This document shows positions 17,039 to 24,167 of a stretch of 33,064 bases of DNA, in pieces. Under the pieces are notes generated by a model. It ran no database searches. It was not told where the DNA came from and saw nothing but the letters and a program-made list of their open reading frames with translations. A program made the position numbers and the translations under genes. The first letter of the stretch is position 1. Every line of letters begins with the position of its first letter. Source of the stretch: Phenylobacterium sp. (GTDB taxonomy: Bacteria > Pseudomonadota > Alphaproteobacteria > Caulobacterales > Caulobacteraceae); assembly GCF_016793285.1 (NCBI RefSeq), contig NZ_JAEUMO010000072.1:1-33064 (forward strand), in the 5' to 3' direction.

Positions 17039-17074
17039 CCGCGGCCCCGCGTGTTCGCCGCGCCGGGGCCGCGG
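17039..17074 (-). terminator. Long GC hairpin downstream of the envelope gene cluster
   Basis: CCGCGGCCCCG pairs with CGGGGCCGCGG (11 bp, extendable with G-T and A-T pairs) across a 14-base loop. It lies 20 bases beyond the DUF3618 stop on the minus strand, in the 180-base gap before the patatin gene. There is no T-run; it may stop transcription or protect the mRNA 3' end. Confidence 0.45.
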
Positions 17075-17095
17075 TTCTGCTCGACGCCCTTGCGG

Positions 17096-17947
17096 CTACT
17101 TCGCCGCGCCGGCGATCTCGTCCTTGACCGCACGCGTCCCGGCCTCGGCGATCGCCGAGGCCTTGTCGCGCAGGCTCGCGCCTTCGCCGGCCGGACCGGT
17201 CTGGCGATGCAGTTCGTCGCGCACCTGTCCGTAGGCCCGCGCCGCGACCTCCTGCACCTCGCCGATCCGCGCCTTCGCCGCCTCGGCCGCCTTGGCCCGC
17301 GCCGGGCCGAAGTGGCGCCGCTCCACCGGCGTCGAGGGCAGCGAGGCCCCGATCGCCGCGCCGACCGCCAGGCCCAGCGCGCCGATCACCAGCGGCTCGG
17401 CGTCCAGCGTGTGGTCGAAGCGCCGCCGGGCGTAGTCCCCGTACTCGCCGGCCTTCTCCCTGGCCGCGCCATAGATCTCCCCGGCCTTGCCGCGCGCGTC
17501 GCTGACGGTGTCGCCCGCGGCGTGGGTGGCCTGCGAGAGCCTGGCCTTCGCCGCTTCGGCGGTGTGGGCCAGCTTGGCCTTCGCCTGCTCGGCGCGCGCA
17601 CGCACCCTGGCGCGGACGCTCTCGTCGTCCTCGCCGTCGTAGCCTTCGTAGGTGGGGTAATAGCCGTCGGCCGTGGCCCGGCTCCCCGACGTCCGCGGCC
17701 CGCGCACCTGCGCCACCGCGAGCCATGCGAGGCCCAGTCCGACCAGCGCGACCGGGATCGGATTTTCCTTCAGTTGTTCCACAGCCGTGGTCAGCACCTT
17801 GTTGCTGGCTCCGTTCATCATCCTCGTCGCCTCATCGAACAGTTCCCGGGGTTCCTGGACCTTCTCGCGCAAGGCCTCGACCGTCCGGTCGATGCGCCCG
17901 CGCGTCTCTTCCACTTCGCGCTCGATATCCGCCGAGGTCTTGGTCAT
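17096..17947 (-). CDS. DUF3618 domain membrane protein
   Basis: This 283-residue protein starts with the DUF3618 signature (residues 5-45, SADIEREVEETRGRIDRTVEAL). A membrane helix follows (62-80, IPVALVGLGLAWLAVA), then YEGYD (100-104), a long Ala/Lys/Arg helix with coiled-coil character (110-180), a second hydrophobic glycine-rich helix (187-204, GALGLAVGAAIG), and another charged helical tail. DUF3618 proteins are membrane proteins of unknown role in alphaproteobacteria and actinobacteria, usually beside a holin-like gene, as here. Its ATG overlaps the TGA of the holin-like gene by four bases (ATGA). It is the last gene of the unit and shares a module with the 88-residue protein at 19090. 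Confidence 0.85.
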   Translation of the reverse strand: MTKTSADIEREVEETRGRIDRTVEALREKVQEPRELFDEATRMMNGASNKVLTTAVEQLKENPIPVALVGLGLAWLAVAQVRGPRTSGSRATADGYYPTYEGYDGEDDESVRARVRARAEQAKAKLAHTAEAAKARLSQATHAAGDTVSDARGKAGEIYGAAREKAGEYGDYARRRFDHTLDAEPLVIGALGLAVGAAIGASLPSTPVERRHFGPARAKAAEAAKARIGEVQEVAARAYGQVRDELHRQTGPAGEGASLRDKASAIAEAGTRAVKDEIAGAAK

Positions 17948-18342
17948 GGCCGTTCTCCCTTGATCAGGTCGGCGTCCTTGCGGAGCTGCCGCGCGGTGCG
18001 GTCAGGTTTCAGTCCGTCGAGCGAGATCGCCTTCATGCCGGCGCGCACCAGGAGGTAGCCGACCGCCGCGACCCCCAGTCCCACCAGCAGCGACGCCCAG
18101 ATCGGGTCCATCAGCCTGGAGAGCGCCAGCACCAGCGCCTGCAGCAGCACCAGCAGCGCCGCCACCAGCAGCAGGCCGCCCGCGGCGATGTCGCCCACCG
18201 CCCGGGCCGCCTGGCTCACCTTCTCGGACAGCTCGGCGCGGATCAGCTCGGATTCCTTGCGCACCAGCCCGGCGAGGTCCGAGCCGAGCTGGCCCAGGAG
18301 GTCGCCGATCCCTGCGCCCCGCGGCGCCTGGCTCCCTTCCAT
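17944..18342 (-). CDS. Holin-like (phage holin superfamily III / DUF1469) membrane protein
   Basis: This 132-residue protein has an amphipathic N-terminal region (GDLLGQLGSDLAGLVRKESELIRAELSEK), then two hydrophobic helices (about 52-76 and 82-102) and a basic tail. This is the layout of the Actinobacterial holin-X/DUF1469 family, which despite its name is chromosomal and not tied to phage lysis. It sits between two envelope genes with a 4-base gap upstream and an ATGA overlap downstream, so the three are one operon. No prophage genes lie nearby. Role in envelope stress or architecture is inferred only. Confidence 0.85.
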   Translation of the reverse strand: MEGSQAPRGAGIGDLLGQLGSDLAGLVRKESELIRAELSEKVSQAARAVGDIAAGGLLLVAALLVLLQALVLALSRLMDPIWASLLVGLGVAAVGYLLVRAGMKAISLDGLKPDRTARQLRKDADLIKGERP

Positions 18343-18346
18343 GGCG

Positions 18347-18898
18347 CTAGCGGCCTCCGACGTCCGGCGACACGGCCGGGTCGGCCTGCGTCAGGTCGCC
18401 GGGGTCCCCGGCCGCCTCGGCCAGGGCGATGTCCGCCTCGCTGAGGTGGAAGCGCATGTCCGGCTTTTCGGACGCCCGCACGAATCGCCCGATGGCGATC
18501 CCGGCCAGCACCGCGCCGCCGATGAAGGCCACGGGGTTCCTGCGGCCGAAGTCCCGCACCGCGTCCAGCAGGTCGCCGGGGTCCTTGTCGGCGAGGTTCC
18601 GCGAGAGGCTCTCGAGCCCGTCCGCGGCCTGCCGCACCAGCTTCGACGCCGGGCTCTGGTCCGCGCCGGCCAGTTCGTCGCCGGCCTTGCGCACGGCGTT
18701 GGCGAAGTCGCCCAGGGTCCTGGCCCCGGCCTGCGTGCCCTTCTGGGCCTCCGCCCGCACGCGGTCCTGCGCGGCGCTGGCGAAGCTCTGCGCCTCCGCC
18801 TTGAGGGTGTGGCCCGCCTGACCGATCAGGTCCCGGGCCTGTCCGGTGCGGCTCGCGGCGCCCGTCGTCTCTGTGCTGCCGGTGTCGATGTCGCTCAT
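18347..18898 (-). CDS. Alanine/glycine-rich membrane protein, first gene of the DUF3618 operon
   Basis: This 183-residue protein is mainly a charged, Ala-rich helix (about 15-130) with a single hydrophobic glycine-containing segment near the C-terminus (about 141-160, AFIGGAVLAGIAIGRFV). The pattern resembles DUF883-like or nutrient-deprivation-induced membrane proteins that bind ribosomes or stabilise membranes, but I cannot assign a named family. The ATG at 18898 is chosen for its GGAG upstream; the longer frame to 18973 has an implausible Arg/Cys-rich start. It leads the operon with the holin-like and DUF3618 genes. Confidence 0.75.
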   Translation of the reverse strand: MSDIDTGSTETTGAASRTGQARDLIGQAGHTLKAEAQSFASAAQDRVRAEAQKGTQAGARTLGDFANAVRKAGDELAGADQSPASKLVRQAADGLESLSRNLADKDPGDLLDAVRDFGRRNPVAFIGGAVLAGIAIGRFVRASEKPDMRFHLSEADIALAEAAGDPGDLTQADPAVSPDVGGR

Positions 18899-19089
18899 GA
18901 TCCGCTCCGCTGTCAGGCAGCGTGCGACCCGCCCGGCCGCCCGCTCCGTCCGACAACGCACGAACAGGCCCACCGGTCGCAGCCCGCCAACGGCAAAGCT
19001 TTATTTTTTCAGGAAGACTCCCGAATCCGCCGATCCCGGCGAATGTCGGAATCTAGACGAAAACAGCTAGGTGTCGCCGACTGGACAGG
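18899..19089 (-). promoter_or_regulatory. Upstream region of the envelope operon with an isolated AT-rich tract
   Basis: This 190-base region contains no convincing ORF. An AT tract (AAAGCTTTATTTTTT, 18995-19009) stands out in surrounding DNA of very high GC and lies about 100 bases before the first gene. It is a plausible core promoter or bending element for the minus-strand operon. I could not match a specific sigma factor motif such as the GGAAC-N-CGTT of the general stress factor. Confidence 0.35.
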
Positions 19090-19356
19090 CTAGCGCCGGC
19101 GACGCGCGATGGTGACGCCGAGCGCCAGGCCGATGGCGAGGCCCAGCGCGCCCATGGCCAGCGCTTCCCGCTCGAAGGCGGCCTCGACGCTGCGCTGGGC
19201 GACCGCGAGCCGCCGGCGCGCCACCCGCGCGCGGCCGTCCTCGTCGTAGCCCTCGTAGCTGTCATACGGCCCCGCGAGGCCCTCGGGCTTCAGATGCCGG
19301 GCCAGGTCCGCGGACTTCCTGCCCAGCTTGCGAGTCGTGTCGTCGAACACACCCAT
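19090..19356 (-). CDS. 88-residue membrane protein related to the DUF3618 protein
   Basis: The ATG at 19356 has AGGG seven bases upstream; the longer frame adds only an Arg-rich lead. The protein has YDSYEGYDEDGRARVARR (31-48) followed by a charged stretch and a terminal glycine-rich membrane helix (67-84, MGALGLAIGLALG), ending in RRRR. Both elements match the middle and second helix of the DUF3618 protein encoded at 17096 (YEGYDGED...VRARVRAR and VIGALGLAVGAAIG). It is therefore a shortened relative lacking the DUF3618 head. It lies upstream of the envelope operon on the same strand with its own likely promoter, divergent from the M28 peptidase gene. Function unknown. Confidence 0.7.
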   Translation of the reverse strand: MGVFDDTTRKLGRKSADLARHLKPEGLAGPYDSYEGYDEDGRARVARRRLAVAQRSVEAAFEREALAMGALGLAIGLALGVTIARRRR

Positions 19357-19427
19357 TTTCACACCCTGTCGCCGTCGCCGCATCGAACGCACGCGCGGTC
19401 GTTGGCTTTCGCTTCTATACGAAAGGT

Positions 19428-21080
19428 ATGACGCGACTCTTTCCAGCCCTCGTTTTCGCTTTCGCCGCAGTTTCCGCGGCTTCGGCGCAGGAAATCTCCG
19501 CCGAGCGGCTTTCCGGCATCACCCGCGAGCTCGCCTCCGAGCCCTATGCCGGGCGCGCGCCGGGCGGCCCGGGCGAGCAGAAGACCATCGACCTCATCGT
19601 CTCGGAGTTCCGCAAGCTGGGCCTGGAGCCGGCCGGCGACAACGGCGGGTGGACGCAGGACGTGCCGCTCTGGCGCTACCAGACGACGCCCGGCGGGACC
19701 TACACGCTGGCGGTCGGCGGCCAGGCCAGGCCGCTGCACGAACAGACCGACCTGCGCATCGAGACCCAGCGGCCCGTCGAGCGCGTCGCGATCCGCGCCG
19801 CCCCCATCGTCTTCGTGGGCTACGGCGTCACCGCGCCCGAGCGCCAGTGGGACGACTTCAAGGGCGTCGACCTGAAGGGCAAGATCGCGCTCGTCCTGAT
19901 CAACGACCCCGACTTCGAGGCGAAGGACGGCGAGCCCGTCGCCGGCAAGTTCGCCGGCCGTGCGGCCACCTTCTACGGCCGATGGGTCTACAAGTACGAG
20001 GAGGCGGTCCGGCGCGGCGCGCTCGGCATGCTGATCGTCCACGAGACCGCGGGCGCGGCCTACGGCTGGAACACGGTCGTCGCCGCCAACAACGAGAGCT
20101 ACGACGTCGTCCGCAAGGACCCCGCGAAGGACAAGCTGCTGCTCCAGGGCTGGATCCAGCGCGACCTGGCGGTCGACCTCTTCCGGCAGGCGGGCCTCGA
20201 CTTCGAGGCCGAGAAGGCTCGCGCCCGCACCGCCGCTTTCTCGCCCGTGACCCTGAAAGGCGCGACATTCTCCGCGGACTACCGCAACAGCTTTACGCGC
20301 CTGGAGAGCCGCAACGTGCTGGCGAAGATCACCGGCGCAAGGCGGCCCGAGGAGACGATCCTCTACGCCGCCCATTGGGACGCCTACGGCATCGGCCCGG
20401 CCTCGGCCGACGGCGCCGTGATCCGCCCCGGCGCCGTCGACGACGCGGTGGGGATCGCCGGCGTGATCGAGACCGCCCGGGCGTTCAAGGCCGGCCCCGC
20501 GCCCGACCGCACGATCCTCTTCGCCGCCTGGACGGCGGAGGAGCGCGGGCTCCTGGGCAGCGAGTACTGGGCCCAGACGCACGAGGCCGAACTGCCGAGA
20601 ATGGCCGCCAACTACACCTACGACGTCCTGCAGACCGCCGGCCCCGCGCGCGACGTGGTCCTCGTCGGCGCCCGCCAGAACCAGCTCGAGGCGCACCTCG
20701 CGCGGATGGCCGCCCGGCACGGCCGCGCCATCACGCCCGACCCGCGCCCCGAACGCGCCCTCTTCTACCGCGCCGACCACTTCTCCGTCGCCAAGCGCGG
20801 CGTGCCGACCGTCCTCTTCATGGGCATGAGCGGCGGCGCCGACCTGGAGAACGGCGGCCGCGCCGCCGGCGACCGCTGGGTCGAGGACTACACGGCCAGG
20901 TGCTACCACCAGACCTGCGACCGTTGGGCCCCGGACCAGGACTACCGTGGCGCCGCCGCCGACGTGCAGCTCGCCTTCGAAGCCGGCCGCGACCTGGCCA
21001 ACTCCACGACCTGGCCCGACTGGAACGCCGCCTCCGAGTTCAGGCCCATCCGGGCCCGCTCGGCCGCCGAGCGGAAGTGA
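19428..21080 (+). CDS. Secreted M28-family metallopeptidase with a PA insert
   Basis: This 550-residue exported protein has a signal peptide (to about ASA, residue 20). The di-zinc site of M28 aminopeptidases is complete: H316 (in AAHWDA), D338 (in GAVDD), catalytic E371 and ligand E372 (in TAEERG), D399 (in YTYDV) and H451 (in RADHFS). Residues about 110-250, with IVFVGYGVTAPERQWDDFKGVDLKGKIALV split by the usual strand pattern, form a protease-associated domain. It should trim N-terminal amino acids from peptides in the periplasm, feeding amino acid uptake. The ribosome site is poor (GAAAGG two bases from the ATG). Confidence 0.93.
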   Translation: MTRLFPALVFAFAAVSAASAQEISAERLSGITRELASEPYAGRAPGGPGEQKTIDLIVSEFRKLGLEPAGDNGGWTQDVPLWRYQTTPGGTYTLAVGGQARPLHEQTDLRIETQRPVERVAIRAAPIVFVGYGVTAPERQWDDFKGVDLKGKIALVLINDPDFEAKDGEPVAGKFAGRAATFYGRWVYKYEEAVRRGALGMLIVHETAGAAYGWNTVVAANNESYDVVRKDPAKDKLLLQGWIQRDLAVDLFRQAGLDFEAEKARARTAAFSPVTLKGATFSADYRNSFTRLESRNVLAKITGARRPEETILYAAHWDAYGIGPASADGAVIRPGAVDDAVGIAGVIETARAFKAGPAPDRTILFAAWTAEERGLLGSEYWAQTHEAELPRMAANYTYDVLQTAGPARDVVLVGARQNQLEAHLARMAARHGRAITPDPRPERALFYRADHFSVAKRGVPTVLFMGMSGGADLENGGRAAGDRWVEDYTARCYHQTCDRWAPDQDYRGAAADVQLAFEAGRDLANSTTWPDWNAASEFRPIRARSAAERK

Positions 21081-21115
21081 CCCCTTCCGCACAACGCCGC
21101 GCACCTAAACTCCCC

Positions 21116-21134
21116 GTTCAGGCTCGGTTCAGGC
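21116..21134 (+). promoter_or_regulatory. Two direct GTTCAGGC repeats, one helical turn apart
   Basis: GTTCAGGC occurs at 21116 and again at 21127, start-to-start 11 bases, 40-58 bases before the glycine-zipper gene. Such spacing is typical of OmpR-type response regulator sites. The identity of the regulator is unknown. GTTCAGGCTC also occurs once at 24114, before the response regulator gene. Confidence 0.45.
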
Positions 21135-21173
21135 GGGTCGCGCGTTAACTGTCTCCAACATCAGGAGGCATTC

Positions 21174-21569
21174 ATGCGCAAGTTCATCGCCTCGGCCCTG
21201 GCCGCGCTCACGTTCGGAGGCGCCGTGCTGGCGACTGCGGCGCCGGCCCAGGCCGACAGCCGTCACCGCTACTACGACCGTCATCACCACTCCCGCGGCG
21301 GGAACACCGCGGCCACCGCCGCCATCGCCGGGATCGCGGGCCTGGCCATCGGCGCGGCCATCGCCGACGGCAACCGCGGCCGCTCCAGCAGCTACTACTC
21401 CGGCGGCTATTCGCGCGGCTACGACAACGGCTACCGCTACGATCCGCGCTACGACGGCTACTACGGCGACTACTACGACCGGGGCCCGCGCACCTGCGTC
21501 GTCCGCGAGCGCGTCTGGGACCCCTACATCCGCCGCAACGTCATGATCGAGCGCAGCTACCGCTGCTAG
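21174..21569 (+). CDS. Exported glycine-zipper protein
   Basis: This 131-residue protein has a strong ribosome site (AGGAGG) and a signal peptide ending at about AQA (residue 27). A Tyr/His-rich stretch is followed by a hydrophobic Gly/Ala segment (about 43-65, IAGIAGLAIGAAIADG) of the glycine-zipper type and a long Tyr/Gly/Arg/Asp-rich tail. The C-terminus ends in a conserved-looking unit with two cysteines (RTCVVRERVWDPYIRR ... SYRC) that likely form a disulfide. Similar proteins are associated with the outer membrane or periplasm in alphaproteobacteria. Function unknown. Its TAG overlaps the stop of the EthD gene in a CTAG. Confidence 0.8.
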   Translation: MRKFIASALAALTFGGAVLATAAPAQADSRHRYYDRHHHSRGGNTAATAAIAGIAGLAIGAAIADGNRGRSSSYYSGGYSRGYDNGYRYDPRYDGYYGDYYDRGPRTCVVRERVWDPYIRRNVMIERSYRC

Positions 21570-21934
21570 CCGACGATCACATGCTCCTGCCCCCACCACA
21601 GCGGTGACCTGGGCAGGTCGATGAAGCGCTTCTCGTCCTCGAGCAGCATCGCGCCCGCCGCCTGGGCCTCCGGGCGGCGGGCGTTTTCGGCCAGGGCCTC
21701 CAGGCTGTCGAACCAAAGCTCGGCCACCCCGTCGAACTCGTCCGGCGCGTCGCGGCTGGCGCGGATGCCCGCGCTGGCCTCGCCCGGGAGGCTGTGCATC
21801 TGCACGTAGCGGCGGATCTTCAGCGTTTCGGCCACGCTCGCCACCAGCGGCGCATGTGTCCCGCGCCAGTAGGCCTGGAAGGCGTCCCGGCTCAGATGCG
21901 GCAGACGCACGAGGCAGAACGTGAGCTTGATCAT
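21566..21934 (-). CDS. EthD domain-containing protein
   Basis: This 122-residue protein starts MIKLTFCLVRLPHLSRDAF, then AYWRGTHAPLV, and ends with a beta-strand unit. This is the ferredoxin-like dimeric alpha/beta barrel pattern of EthD/dimeric alpha-beta proteins (KR-x(n)-F-x-x-YW-x-x-H-P/A motif). The ATG at 21934 has GGAGGG nine bases upstream; the frame extends to 22060 but the added residues are Arg-rich and unlikely. EthD proteins act in ether or aromatic degradation or as small ligand-binding enzymes. No degradation genes lie near, so the job is unclear. Confidence 0.82.
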   Translation of the reverse strand: MIKLTFCLVRLPHLSRDAFQAYWRGTHAPLVASVAETLKIRRYVQMHSLPGEASAGIRASRDAPDEFDGVAELWFDSLEALAENARRPEAQAAGAMLLEDEKRFIDLPRSPLWWGQEHVIVG

Positions 21935-22123
21935 GGCAGGTCCCTCCATCCGACCGACGGTTCGCCTGACCCCTCGAAGGCTCAGGACCTTGCTCGGGAG
22001 TGGGCCATTCGGCTTCCCGACCTCGGACCGACCCAGGCGCCGAACGACATAGCGTAGCATGCGAGTTGCCTCGCCAGTCTGCGCTCGTCACGCTACCCTG
22101 GGCTGCAAGGTGCGCGAGGGGCG

Positions 22124-23617
22124 ATGTCACCGCCGGCCGAGGATCTCGAAGCTGAAGCCGCGAGGCTGCGCGCCCGCGTGGCCGAACTCGAGGCCGACCT
22201 CGCCGCCAAGCCCCCCATCGACCGGATCAGCCTCTACCGCATGGCCAACGCCGCGCCCTGGGGCGTCATGGCCATCAACGCGGAACGCCGCCTGGACTAC
22301 GCCAACCCGGCCCTGCAGCCCTGGCTGATCGCGCCCGCGCCGGCCATGGGCCTGAGCGAGGCCGAGGCCATCGGGCCGGCCCTGCGCGACGTCCTGGCTG
22401 CGCCGGTCGCCGAAGCGCTCGAAGGCCGCGAGTTCGCCGCCGAGATCTCCCTGCGCGACATGACCGGCCAGGTCCGCGACCTGCGTGTACAGGTCTTCCC
22501 GCGCGGCGGCGGCGGCGTGCCGGTCACCGGCGCCATCGTCAGCGTCTACGACATCACCGAGACCCAGGCCCTGGACCGGAGCGTTCGCGAGAACGAGGCG
22601 CGGCTGAACCACATCAACGCCGTCACGCCCACCGCCAACTACATCTTCGACTACGCCGAGGGTCGCGTGGCCTGGGCGGCCGGCATGATGGAGGCGGTCT
22701 ACGGCTATGGCGCCGAGCATATGCAGCGTTCGGACCGCGCCTTCTTCCGCGGCATCATCCACCCGGAAGACCTGTCGCGGGTCATCCAGCGGGTCGCGGC
22801 GCTGTCGCGCCGGCCCGACGGCTCGGTGATGGAGATCGAACTCCGGGTCCGCCACCCCGACGGCGAGTACCGCTGGATCCTCGACCGCGGCGCGGTGTTC
22901 GAACGCGACGCCGCGACCGGCCGGGTCGCCAAGACCCTGAACGCGACCATCGACATCGACGAGCGCAAGCGCGCCGAGGAACGCCGCATCCTGCTCATCA
23001 ACGAGCTGAACCACCGGGTGAAGAACACGCTGGCGACGGTCCAGTCGATCGCCCGCCAGACCCTGCGTCCGGGCCGGCCGCCCGAGCAGACGATCGATCT
23101 CTTCACGGCGCGCCTCGTGGCGCTTTCCGCCGCGCACAACGTGCTGACGCGTGAGAACTGGGAAGGCGCCGGCCTGCGCGCCATCGTCGACGACTCCCTG
23201 GCGCCGTTCGCGAGCGGCGCAGAGGCCCGGATCGGCGCGTCCGGCCCCGACGTGCGGCTGACGGCGCGCGCCGCGCTGGGGCTGGCCATGGCGCTGCACG
23301 AGCTGGCGACCAACGCCACCAAGTACGGCGGCCTGTCGAACGACGTGGGCCGCGTCGATCTTGCCTGGCGCCTCGCGAACGACGGCCGGCGGCTGGAGAT
23401 CGAGTGGCGCGAGCGCAACGGTCCGGAGGTCTCGACGCCGCTCCGCGGCGGCTTCGGCACGCGCCTGCTGACCCAGGGCCTGCGGGCCGAACTGGACGCC
23501 ACGGTCGACCTGGACTTCGCCGCGGACGGCGTCGTCTGCCGGATCGTGGCGCCCCTGGACCCGCCGGACGCCGAGTGGACCACGCCGCCGACGGCCACCG
23601 CCGGCACGAACCCCTGA
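22124..23617 (+). CDS. PAS-domain HWE-family sensor histidine kinase
   Basis: This 497-residue kinase starts with a short coiled coil (7-30), then a PAS domain (about 38-150) and a second PAS with PAC motif (about 165-285; HPEDLSRVI, RHPDGEYRWILDRG). Next is the phosphoacceptor box ELN-H297-RVKNTLATVQSIARQT and an ATPase domain with NATKYGGLS and W428-R-E430. The NHRVKN box and WxE motif define the HWE class, widespread in alphaproteobacteria. No membrane helix is present, so it senses a cytoplasmic signal. Its partner regulator is not adjacent; the nearest receiver gene starts 550 bases downstream on the same strand and may be its target. Ribosome site GAGGGG directly precedes the ATG. Confidence 0.92.
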   Translation: MSPPAEDLEAEAARLRARVAELEADLAAKPPIDRISLYRMANAAPWGVMAINAERRLDYANPALQPWLIAPAPAMGLSEAEAIGPALRDVLAAPVAEALEGREFAAEISLRDMTGQVRDLRVQVFPRGGGGVPVTGAIVSVYDITETQALDRSVRENEARLNHINAVTPTANYIFDYAEGRVAWAAGMMEAVYGYGAEHMQRSDRAFFRGIIHPEDLSRVIQRVAALSRRPDGSVMEIELRVRHPDGEYRWILDRGAVFERDAATGRVAKTLNATIDIDERKRAEERRILLINELNHRVKNTLATVQSIARQTLRPGRPPEQTIDLFTARLVALSAAHNVLTRENWEGAGLRAIVDDSLAPFASGAEARIGASGPDVRLTARAALGLAMALHELATNATKYGGLSNDVGRVDLAWRLANDGRRLEIEWRERNGPEVSTPLRGGFGTRLLTQGLRAELDATVDLDFAADGVVCRIVAPLDPPDAEWTTPPTATAGTNP

Positions 23618-23635
23618 CGTCGGCCCAGAACGCGG

Positions 23636-23664
23636 TTGACAGGCGGACATCCAGTATTTACTGA
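23636..23664 (+). promoter_or_regulatory. Candidate promoter with TTGACA element
   Basis: A perfect TTGACA (23636-23641) is followed 17 bases later by TACTGA, with TATTTA overlapping it. The -35 match is exact, the -10 poor. It lies 18 bases after the kinase stop and faces the small frame at 23826. Confidence 0.3.
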
Positions 23665-23825
23665 ACACACAACAACTGGACTCATCGAGATCTCGCCATC
23701 CGGATCGAAGGCCTGCGGCGCATACCCCCCTGCCCAGCCTTTCAGACCCCGCGACCCCCTATACTCCCCCCTGGCAGCGGGGGTTTCCGGATGGCGAGCC
23801 CCACCAGAACCTGCGAGGAGAGCCG

Positions 23826-23936
23826 TTGCGCGCCGCCCCGACCCGCTATGCGATCCGCTGGTGGCGGCTGACGGAGGCGGTCGCGATGCTGGCTTCGGCC
23901 GCGGGCGTGATCGCCGTCGTCGCACGGCTGGTCTGA
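23826..23936 (+). CDS. Possible 36-residue single-helix membrane protein
   Basis: A TTG start five bases after GAGGAG opens a 36-codon frame beginning MRAAPTRYAIRWWRL and ending with one hydrophobic stretch (about 17-36, AVAMLASAAGVIAVVARLV) before TGA. The basic N-terminus, WW pair and single helix are the usual look of a small inner-membrane protein oriented N-in. The frame is too short for automatic calling. No family recognised. Upstream TTGACA at 23636 may drive it. Its reality rests on the ribosome site and composition only. Confidence 0.4.
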   Translation: MRAAPTRYAIRWWRLTEAVAMLASAAGVIAVVARLV

Positions 23937-24056
23937 TCGCCGCAGGCGGCGTGCTTAACCCGCCGGGAATCGCGACACGCGCGCGAACGATCCCGGAAAC
24001 CACATCCTGCGACGGCCGACACGCGTCGCTCGCCGCGCATCTGCCCTCGAATCGGC

Positions 24057-24070
24057 CCGCGTTAACGCGG
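24057..24070. promoter_or_regulatory. 14-bp perfect palindrome CCGCGTTAACGCGG
   Basis: The palindrome is centred on TTAA, about 98 bases before the response regulator start, and followed by an AT-rich run. It is a plausible dimeric-regulator operator. No known site consensus is matched with confidence. Confidence 0.4.
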
Positions 24071-24167
24071 ATTCAGTCTCTTCGATAAAGTTACCTTAAA
24101 CGGCGTCGGCCAAGTTCAGGCTCTTAAGGGCGCTCTCCCCCCGCGCGCCCGGAGCCGGAGCAGTCCA

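Larger units (their letters stand above)
23618..24167. other. 550-base gap between the kinase and the response regulator
   Basis: This is the longest stretch without a secure gene. It holds a candidate promoter (TTGACA at 23636), a C-rich/G-rich hairpin near 23766-23783, a 36-codon TTG-initiated frame (23826-23936) with a good ribosome site, a 14-bp palindrome at 24057-24070, and an AT-rich run (GATAAAGTTACCTTAAAC) at about 24084-24101 before the response regulator. The 150-codon frame from 23636 lacks protein-like character. Confidence 0.5.

Noticed and set aside
17944-18342. Holin-like gene as evidence of a prophage
   Set aside because: No phage structural, integrase or lysis genes are nearby; the holin-X family is common as a chromosomal partner of DUF3618.
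23636-24088. 150-codon plus frame in the kinase-regulator gap
   Set aside because: Pro/Arg-rich, no ribosome site, overlaps the better supported 36-codon frame and promoter-like elements.
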